Shown: piece after piece, positions 1 to 4,703 of the stretch
How the letters are laid out: the number at the start of each line of letters is the position of its first letter
How positions within the stretch are numbered: position 1 is the first letter of the stretch
Source: Anaerolineales bacterium
Lineage (GTDB): Bacteria; Chloroflexota; Anaerolineae; Anaerolineales; VGOW01
Assembly: GCA_919901875.1 (NCBI GenBank)
Contig: CAKKQG010000163.1
Location: 4,799-17,594 of the forward strand
Direction of reading: 5' to 3'
Length of the DNA stretch: 12,796 nt
The notes under the pieces: model-generated
The model's database searches: none
Told to the model about the DNA's origin: nothing
The model's input: only the letters and a program-made list of their open reading frames with translations
Program-made: the position numbers and the translations under genes

Positions 1-1005
1 ATGCAAAAAGATTTCGAGCCGGTGTTAGAGCGGCAAGTGCATCACTTCGTCAACGGCGCCAGCGGCATTCAGCATATCGGTCAGCGCGACATTGCTTGGA
101 TTCGTATCAGCAAGGCGGCCGCCGATAAAGGATTTAGCCTCAAACATTTCGGCGACATTTTGCACGCCCGCTTCCACAGTGAGTTTGGGGCGATTGTAGA
201 TAAAGTGCAAGTGACGATCTACACCGAACCGGCGAAAGTGGAACACTGGCTGGCGGCGGCGCGCGCGGCGTACGATGAGCGCAACGAGCGAGTCGGCAAC
301 ATGACCGATGAAAGCGTGGAAGAATTTTATTCCTGCACGCTGTGTCAATCGTTTGCGCCGAATCATTTGTGCATCGTCACGCCGGAACGACTCGGACTGT
401 GCGGCGCGTACAACTGGCTCGACTGCAAAGCATCGTTTCAAATTAATCCGACCGGACCCAATCAGCCGATCAAGAAAGGCGCGACACTTGATCCGAGCAA
501 AGGCTATTGGCAGGGCGCGAATGAATTTACCGAAGGCGCCTCGCATCAACAAGTTCACGAAGTCGCCGTGTACTCCATCATGGAGAATCCGATGACGGCT
601 TGCGGCTGCTTTGAATGTATCGCCATGGTCATCCCTGAAGCGAATGGCGTGATGGTGGTGAGTCGTGAAGACACCAGCATGACTCCGGCTGGCATGACGT
701 TCTCAACTTTGGCGGGCATGGCGGGCGGCGGCTTGCAAACTCCGGGCATCATGGGTCACGGCAAGTTCTATCTACTCTCGCCCAAGTTCGTCTCTGCCGA
801 TGGCGGCTTCAAGCGCGTGGTGTGGATGTCTTCGATACTCAAAGAGCAAATGGCGGAGCAACTCAAGAAAGTTGCCGAGCGCGAAGGCGATCCCGATTTG
901 CTCAACAAAATCTGCGACGAGCGGGTCGCTACCGATGTGGAAGGCTTGGTGGCTTTCGTCACCGAGAAGAATCATCCGGCGTTGTCAATGCCGTCGTTGA
1001 TGTAG
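1..1005 (+). CDS. acsB: Acetyl-CoA synthase (ACS alpha subunit), C-terminal 334 residues; 5' end outside window
   Basis: This enzyme condenses CO, the methyl group of the corrinoid Fe-S protein and CoA to acetyl-CoA at the nickel-iron-sulfur A-cluster. The visible part carries all A-cluster ligands: Cys112, Cys115, Cys124 and Cys134 for the 4Fe-4S cluster and proximal metal, and the Cys201-Gly202-Cys203 motif for the distal Ni. Compared with Moorella AcsB as I remember it (Cys506/509/518/528, Cys595-Gly-Cys597, 729 aa), every ligand is offset by exactly 394. So about 394 N-terminal residues (the CODH-contacting domain and part of domain 2) lie upstream of the window. The ATG at base 1 is therefore probably an internal Met, not the start. 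The gene ends in TAG and is followed after 7 nt by a strong hairpin. Product identity is very secure. Confidence 0.96.
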   Translation: MQKDFEPVLERQVHHFVNGASGIQHIGQRDIAWIRISKAAADKGFSLKHFGDILHARFHSEFGAIVDKVQVTIYTEPAKVEHWLAAARAAYDERNERVGNMTDESVEEFYSCTLCQSFAPNHLCIVTPERLGLCGAYNWLDCKASFQINPTGPNQPIKKGATLDPSKGYWQGANEFTEGASHQQVHEVAVYSIMENPMTACGCFECIAMVIPEANGVMVVSREDTSMTPAGMTFSTLAGMAGGGLQTPGIMGHGKFYLLSPKFVSADGGFKRVVWMSSILKEQMAEQLKKVAEREGDPDLLNKICDERVATDVEGLVAFVTEKNHPALSMPSLM

Positions 1006-1012
1006 ATGTTAG

Positions 1013-1046
1013 ACCTGTCAGGTTTCTAAAAACCTGACAGGTTTTT
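1013..1046 (+). terminator. Hairpin with T-tract after acsB; terminator-like or dispersed palindrome
   Basis: A perfect 13-bp stem pairs 1013-1025 (ACCTGTCAGGTTT) with 1030-1042, with a 4-nt loop and then a run of five T (1042-1046). By structure this is a canonical intrinsic terminator. However, it ends only 5 nt before the ATG of the next gene, and there is no room for a new promoter. Either it acts as a partial terminator/attenuator that lowers expression downstream of acsB, or it is a dispersed palindromic repeat that happens to look like a terminator. Confidence 0.6.
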
Positions 1047-1051
1047 GATTG

Positions 1052-1423
1052 ATGTTAGTCCGCGATCTAATGACCATCGGCGTTCCCGTTTGCCGCGATG
1101 ACGAGCGATGCGGCACGGTGTCGGCGCGGCTGACGAAACAAAAAGTTGAAGCGGAAGTGATCGTCGCGCTGGATGAAGATGGCATGTCATGCGGATGGCT
1201 AACGCGCGATCAACTGGATCAAAATGAATCGAAGTTGATCAGTGAAGTGATGGATGAAGAGATACCAACGGTGTCGCCGACTCTTCCAGTGGAAGCCGCC
1301 GCGCAGAAAATGCGTGATAAGGGTGTGCAACATCTTTTGCTCATGCACGATTGGCCCGGCGAACCCAGACCGTCGGCGGTGATCTCGTTGAAGAAGATAG
1401 AAAATAGACCCGAAGGGTTTTAA
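1052..1423 (+). CDS. CBS-domain pair protein
   Basis: A 123-residue protein made of two CBS units and nothing else: unit 1 at about residues 1-59, opening with the typical VRDLMT, and unit 2 at about 62-117, with VMDEEIPTVSPTLPVEAA and a hydrophobic HLLLM strand. Such tandem pairs usually bind AMP/ATP, S-adenosylmethionine or NAD and act as energy or cofactor sensors. Ligand and partner cannot be read here. Start: a TTG lies one codon upstream (1049), but ATG 1052 puts the domain start correctly. No Shine-Dalgarno is visible because a hairpin occupies the upstream bases. The last few codons and the TAA stop are supplied by the palindrome at 1406-1438, so the original C-terminus may have been different. 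Its place just after acsB suggests, but does not show, a regulatory role in acetyl-CoA synthesis. Confidence 0.85.
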   Translation: MLVRDLMTIGVPVCRDDERCGTVSARLTKQKVEAEVIVALDEDGMSCGWLTRDQLDQNESKLISEVMDEEIPTVSPTLPVEAAAQKMRDKGVQHLLLMHDWPGEPRPSAVISLKKIENRPEGF

Positions 1424-1438
1424 AAACCCTTCGGGTCT
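1406..1438. repeat. Palindromic repeat, family A, copy 1 (15-bp arms, TAA loop)
   Basis: Arm 1406-1420 (AGACCCGAAGGGTTT) is the exact reverse complement of 1424-1438. The 3-nt loop TAA (1421-1423) is the stop codon of the CBS gene. The same two arms with the same TAA loop occur in swapped order inside the RACo gene (5291-5323). The element ends 10 nt before the next start codon. Confidence 0.9.
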
Positions 1439-1448
1439 GTGAACAACT

Positions 1449-1835
1449 ATGACCATCAACGATCTCTACAATCCTCTCGTCAAATTTGTTTTGCGTTCGC
1501 CCCTGCACCCGTTGATCAGCAAAAGTATTTTGCTGATCTCATTCACCGGGCGTAAGAGTGGCAAGCCATATAGCACGCCGATCAATTATGTGCGCGAAGG
1601 CGACACCATCACACTCATCGGCAAGCGCTCGCGGGCGTGGTGGAAGAATTTGCAAGGCGGCGCACCCGTCAAGGTGATCGTGCAGGGCAAAGAACAAAGT
1701 TGCACGGCAGAGGCGGCGATACCGGATGATCAAACGATCATCGCCGAGTTGCAAAAAGTTTATTCAGGCATCCCGCGCGGTTACGCCGAGAAGCTTGTAT
1801 CCAATACGGTTGTAATTCGAGTTCATTTGAATTGA
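1449..1835 (+). CDS. Deazaflavin (F420)-dependent nitroreductase-family protein, DUF385/FDOR type
   Basis: A 128-residue protein of the split beta-barrel flavin/deazaflavin oxidoreductase group. The signature TGRKSGKPYSTPINYVREGD sits at residues 33-52, followed by the SRAWWKNL stretch (61-68) that in this family corresponds to the conserved PxWYxNL region near the cofactor. Length matches the small single-domain members. Known relatives use F420H2, and some use FMN or heme-like ligands, so the cofactor here is inferred only. Start: ATG 1449 gives the family-typical N-terminus (an amphipathic helix before the barrel). No Shine-Dalgarno is seen because a palindrome ends 10 nt upstream. It sits in the acs operon between the CBS gene (25-bp gap) and acsD (40-bp gap). 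The substrate and its link to the pathway are unknown. Confidence 0.82.
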   Translation: MTINDLYNPLVKFVLRSPLHPLISKSILLISFTGRKSGKPYSTPINYVREGDTITLIGKRSRAWWKNLQGGAPVKVIVQGKEQSCTAEAAIPDDQTIIAELQKVYSGIPRGYAEKLVSNTVVIRVHLN

Positions 1836-1839
1836 CGTA

Positions 1840-1860
1840 GCGCAAGATGGAATCTTGCGC
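1840..1860. repeat. Palindrome between the DUF385 gene and acsD
   Basis: GCGCAAGAT (1840-1848) pairs perfectly with 1852-1860 across a 3-nt GGA loop. It begins 4 nt after the upstream stop and ends 3 nt before the acsD Shine-Dalgarno sequence. There is no T-tract, so it is not a terminator. Confidence 0.8.
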
Positions 1861-1875
1861 CCCAAAGGAGTGACT

Positions 1876-2829
1876 ATGCCAACTGTTGAAATCCCGAAAG
1901 AAAAATGGAATGGCAAAGTTCGTGAAGTAAAAATTGGCGCGACGAAAGAGGAAGGCGGCTCGCGCACCAAGACGATCACCATTGGCGGCGAAGCGACTCT
2001 GCCTTTCTTGCATTTTGAAAACACAATCCCGCATGCCCCGGCATTGGCGATTGAGATCAAAGATCGCAAACCCGCAGATTGGTCGCCACTTCTCTACGAA
2101 GCGTGGGGCGATGCCATGAACGATCCGGCAGCGTGGGCGAAAGCGGCAGAAGCAAGTGGAGCAGATTTGATCGTGTTGACTCTTTCTGTGGCTACCAAAC
2201 CCGATGAAGCAAAAGCAACTGTTCGCAAAGTATTGAATGCAACAGGTCTGCCTCTGGCTGTCTTTGGTCCCGGTCAAGCCGAAAAAGATAATGAACTGAT
2301 CGTCCCCGTCGCCGAAGAAGCTAAAGGTGAGAAATTATTGATTGGCGTGTGCGAAGATAAAAACTACCGCACCATCGTGGCGGCGGCAATGGCGAATGAT
2401 CATCTGGTGACATCCAAGACTCCGATGGATGTGAATCTCGCCAAGCAACTCGTGATCTTGATTCACGATATGGGGATGCCGTTGGAGCGCATCGTGATGG
2501 ATCCGACAACGGGCGCATTAGGTTACGGAATCGAATATGGTTACTCGGTGATGGAGCGATTGCGACTCGCCGCCTTGCAAGGCGACAGCATGACTCAACA
2601 GCCGATGATCGTCACGCCCGGTGAAGAGGCGTGGAAGGCGAAAGAGTCGAAGGTGGGTGAGGGCGTTCCCGAAAGTTGGGGCGAGTGGAAGAAGCGGGCG
2701 ATCTATTGGGAGACGTTGACGGCAACACCGTTGATCCATGCCGGAGCCGATGTGGTCGTTTTGCGTCATCCTGAATCATTGAAAAAAGTTAAGGGAATGA
2801 TCAACGCCTTGATGAGTAAAGGGAATTGA
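1876..2829 (+). CDS. acsD: Corrinoid iron-sulfur protein, small (beta) subunit
   Basis: A 317-residue TIM-barrel subunit of the heterodimeric corrinoid Fe-S protein (CFeSP), which carries the methyl group between AcsE and AcsB. Recognisable family stretches are the GGEATLPFLHFEN segment near residue 42, the HAPALAIEI strand, the DLIVLTLS strand, the MDPTTGALGYGIEYGYSVMER block in the second half and the C-terminal AGADVVVLRHPES. Length fits the family (about 310-325 aa). Start: the open frame extends to a TTG at 1855 and a GTG at 1870, but ATG 1876 has a clear AAAGGAG (1864-1870) 5 nt upstream and gives the usual N-terminus. It is co-directional with acsC. A NifU-like gene separates the two CFeSP subunits, which is less usual than direct adjacency. 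Confidence 0.95.
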   Translation: MPTVEIPKEKWNGKVREVKIGATKEEGGSRTKTITIGGEATLPFLHFENTIPHAPALAIEIKDRKPADWSPLLYEAWGDAMNDPAAWAKAAEASGADLIVLTLSVATKPDEAKATVRKVLNATGLPLAVFGPGQAEKDNELIVPVAEEAKGEKLLIGVCEDKNYRTIVAAAMANDHLVTSKTPMDVNLAKQLVILIHDMGMPLERIVMDPTTGALGYGIEYGYSVMERLRLAALQGDSMTQQPMIVTPGEEAWKAKESKVGEGVPESWGEWKKRAIYWETLTATPLIHAGADVVVLRHPESLKKVKGMINALMSKGN

Positions 2830-2830
2830 T

Positions 2831-2910
2831 GCCGCGAATGAATTCGCGGCTGATAAAACAAAACGCGCTTAAGCGCGTTTGAGATAGCAGGCGTTGAATT
2901 CATTCAACGC
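2831..2910. repeat. Cluster of three palindromes between acsD and the NifU-like gene
   Basis: Three hairpins lie head to tail in the 104-bp gap. The first is 2831-2850 (9-bp arms GCCGCGAAT, 2-nt loop GA). The second, 2861-2880, is a perfect 20-bp palindrome, AAACGCGCTTAAGCGCGTTT. The third is 2891-2910 (9-bp arms GCGTTGAAT, 2-nt loop TC). The cores of the first and third, GAATGAATTC and GAATTCATTC, are exact reverse complements, so the cluster is itself symmetric around the central palindrome. The cluster begins 1 nt after the acsD stop. It resembles a composite REP/BIME element rather than a terminator, since no T-tract follows. Confidence 0.85.
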
Positions 2911-2933
2911 ATTGATGGCGAAAGGACAACGAC

Positions 2934-3221
2934 ATGGCGACTCTATTCGCGGGCGGAAAGCCCAACACCAATGGCGTGCCGCCGAAGGGCGAAGTCAGCG
3001 ATGAAGAACGTATGCGTGGCTTGATCGAAACGCTGAGCGCATACATCGAACAGTATCACGGCGGCGCAGTCGAGATGATGTCGTTTGATGGCGAGACGCT
3101 CAAGATCAAAATGAGCGGCGCCTGTCTCGGTTGTCCTTTGTCGCCAGTCACGCTGCACGGTTGGGTCGAAGGGTCGGTCAAACAATTTTTTCCGAATTTA
3201 AAAAAGGTGGAAGCGATCTGA
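2934..3221 (+). CDS. NifU-like C-terminal (Nfu) Fe-S scaffold protein
   Basis: A 95-residue protein consisting of a short polar N-terminus and a NifU C-terminal domain (about residues 24-95). The diagnostic motif GACLGCPLSPVTL places Cys64 and Cys67 (CxxC), which in this family bind a transferable 4Fe-4S cluster at a dimer interface. The helix before it (GLIETLSAYIEQYHGGAVEMMS) and the GWVEGSVKQFFP helix after it are typical. ATG 2934 follows AAAGGA (2921-2926) at 7 nt. It lies between acsD and acsC, so a role in loading the 4Fe-4S cluster of AcsC, the ferredoxin domain of RACo or the ACS A-cluster is a reasonable inference. No N-terminal IscU-like domain is present. Confidence 0.9.
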   Translation: MATLFAGGKPNTNGVPPKGEVSDEERMRGLIETLSAYIEQYHGGAVEMMSFDGETLKIKMSGACLGCPLSPVTLHGWVEGSVKQFFPNLKKVEAI

Positions 3222-3295
3222 AAGGAGATAAAGGAAACAAAGGAAATAAAGGAAATTCATTTCCCTTATTTCCCCTATCTCCCTTATTTCCCTTG
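3221..3295. repeat. Inverted array of 9-bp units upstream of acsC
   Basis: Four 9-bp purine-rich units run from 3221 to 3256 (aaaggagat, aaaggaaac, aaaggaaat, aaaggaaat). After the spacer tca (3257-3259), four 9-bp pyrimidine-rich units follow from 3260 to 3295 (tttccctta, tttccccta, tctccctta, tttcccttg). The two halves are nearly complementary, giving a long hairpin that fills the gap from the stop of the NifU-like gene to the Shine-Dalgarno of acsC. The unit length of exactly 9 on both sides is notable. Confidence 0.85.
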
Positions 3296-3308
3296 AAGGA
3301 GATTCACT

Positions 3309-4622
3309 ATGGCATTAACAGGTCTGCAAATCTATAAGTTGTTGCCTCAAACAAACTGCAAAGAGTGTGGTCATCCCACCTGTCTCGCCTTTGCTATGAA
3401 GCTCGCCGCCAAGCAAGCCGAACTCGCCGGGTGTCCGTACGTCACGCCCGAAGCCAAAGCGCAGCTCGAGTCAGCTTCCGCCCCGCCGATCCGTTTGGTC
3501 ACGGTGTCGAACAACGGCACGAAGATCGAAGAGGGCAACGAGACGGTGATGTTCCGTCACGAAAAAACTTTTTATCATCGCGCCGCGTTGATGATCCGAC
3601 TCAAGGACGACGATCCTGCGCTCCAAGAGAAAATTTCTAAAGCCGATTCGTATATTGTGGATTATGTCGGAATCAAATTGGGCGTGGATGGATTTGCGAT
3701 TGAAGCGACCGCTGACGCGACAAAGTTCGTCGAAGCGATCAAGGTGACGCGGTCAGCCACCAAGAAACCGTTGATCTTAATTGCCGCCGACTCTGCCGCG
3801 ATGGCAGAAGGCGCAAAAGAAGCCGGTGATAAACCGTTGCTCTACGCCGCCGACGAATCGAATTGGCAGAAAATGGCGGAACTCGCTAAAAGTTTGAAGA
3901 CGCCACTCGCGGTCAAGGCGGCGTCACTGGAGAAGTTAGCCGAGCTGACCGAGTCGATCAAGAAACTCGGAGTCGAAGATTTGGTTCTCGATCCGATGAT
4001 GAACGGGCATCTCGATTCGCTTTCTGCGCTGACGCAAATCCGCCGACTCGCCATCAAGAAAAATTTCCGCGCGCTCGGTTATCCGGTCATCACCTTCCCC
4101 AACGACGAAGTGTTAGCGGCGCAGCACGTCGCCAAGTATTCCAGCTTTGTGGTGTTAGATGATTTTGATCCAGCGATGATGTATGCGTTGTTGGCTTTGC
4201 GTCAAAATATTTATACCGATCCGCAAAAGCCGATTCAGGTTTTGCCCGGCTTGTATGAGATCAACTCACCCAAACCTGACTCGCCCGTATTCGTCACCAC
4301 AAATTTCTCGATCACTTACTTTGCAGTTAATAACGAAGTGGAAGGTTCGGGATTGCAGGGCTGGTTGCTCGTTGCCGATGCTGAAGGCATGAGTGTCCTC
4401 ACCGCCTGGGCGGCTGGCAAATTTGATGCAGATCGAATCGCCAAAGCGGTGAAGACGACGGGCATCGAATCGAAAGTGAATCACAAGAAGATCATCATCC
4501 CCGGACAAGTAGCGGTGCTCTCTGGTGAACTCGAGGAGAGTTTACCCGGCTGGCAGATCATGGTCGGTCCCAAAGAAGCGGTTGATCTTCCGGCGTACGT
4601 CAAGACGATGTGGAAAAATTAA
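3309..4622 (+). CDS. acsC: Corrinoid iron-sulfur protein, large (gamma) subunit
   Basis: A 437-residue subunit that holds the cobamide and a 4Fe-4S cluster. The N-terminal cluster domain is plain: Cys17, Cys20, Cys25 and Cys42 in the NCKECGHPTC context (C-x2-C-x4-C-x16-C). A TIM barrel follows (about residues 60-320; for example DDPALQEKISKAD, DLVLDPMMNGHLDS). The C-terminal Rossmann-like corrinoid-binding domain is at about 325-437 (VFVTTNFSITYF, AWAAGKFDA, IIIPGQVAVLSGELEE). Length agrees with the family (about 440-450). ATG 3309 has GAAGGAG (3295-3301) 7 nt upstream, directly after the 9-bp repeat array. It accepts methyl from AcsE, passes it to AcsB and is re-reduced by RACo encoded next door. 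No truncation or missing ligand is seen. Confidence 0.96.
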   Translation: MALTGLQIYKLLPQTNCKECGHPTCLAFAMKLAAKQAELAGCPYVTPEAKAQLESASAPPIRLVTVSNNGTKIEEGNETVMFRHEKTFYHRAALMIRLKDDDPALQEKISKADSYIVDYVGIKLGVDGFAIEATADATKFVEAIKVTRSATKKPLILIAADSAAMAEGAKEAGDKPLLYAADESNWQKMAELAKSLKTPLAVKAASLEKLAELTESIKKLGVEDLVLDPMMNGHLDSLSALTQIRRLAIKKNFRALGYPVITFPNDEVLAAQHVAKYSSFVVLDDFDPAMMYALLALRQNIYTDPQKPIQVLPGLYEINSPKPDSPVFVTTNFSITYFAVNNEVEGSGLQGWLLVADAEGMSVLTAWAAGKFDADRIAKAVKTTGIESKVNHKKIIIPGQVAVLSGELEESLPGWQIMVGPKEAVDLPAYVKTMWKN

Positions 4623-4694
4623 TTGTAGGGGCAGGGCTCGCCCCTGCCCAAAGGGCGACCGTAATGGGGGCGACCGCAAGGGTTGCCCCTACAA
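4623..4694. mobile_element. MITE-like 72-bp element with 11-bp terminal inverted repeats (family B, copy 1)
   Basis: TTGTAGGGGCA (4623-4633) and its exact reverse complement (4684-4694) bound a 72-bp segment. An inner hairpin is formed by GGGCAGGG (4629-4636) with CCCTGCCC, and further G/C-rich arms follow. The element begins directly after the acsC TAA and ends 9 nt before the RACo ATG, so it makes up almost the whole gap. No target duplication is evident. The left end recurs in frame within the RACo gene (6115-6141). The call as a mobile element rests on the terminal repeats and the second copy only. Confidence 0.6.
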
Positions 4695-4703
4695 AATGAT
4701 TTA

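Noticed and set aside
1..3. ATG at base 1 as the true start of a short AcsB lacking its N-terminal half
   Set aside because: All A-cluster ligands are offset by exactly 394 from the full-length Moorella protein, and the cut would fall inside domain 2 rather than at a domain border. A window edge explains it better.
3221..3295. CRISPR-like or tandem repeat array
   Set aside because: Units are only 9 bp with no spacers, and the two halves are inverted, so it is a hairpin-forming repeat.
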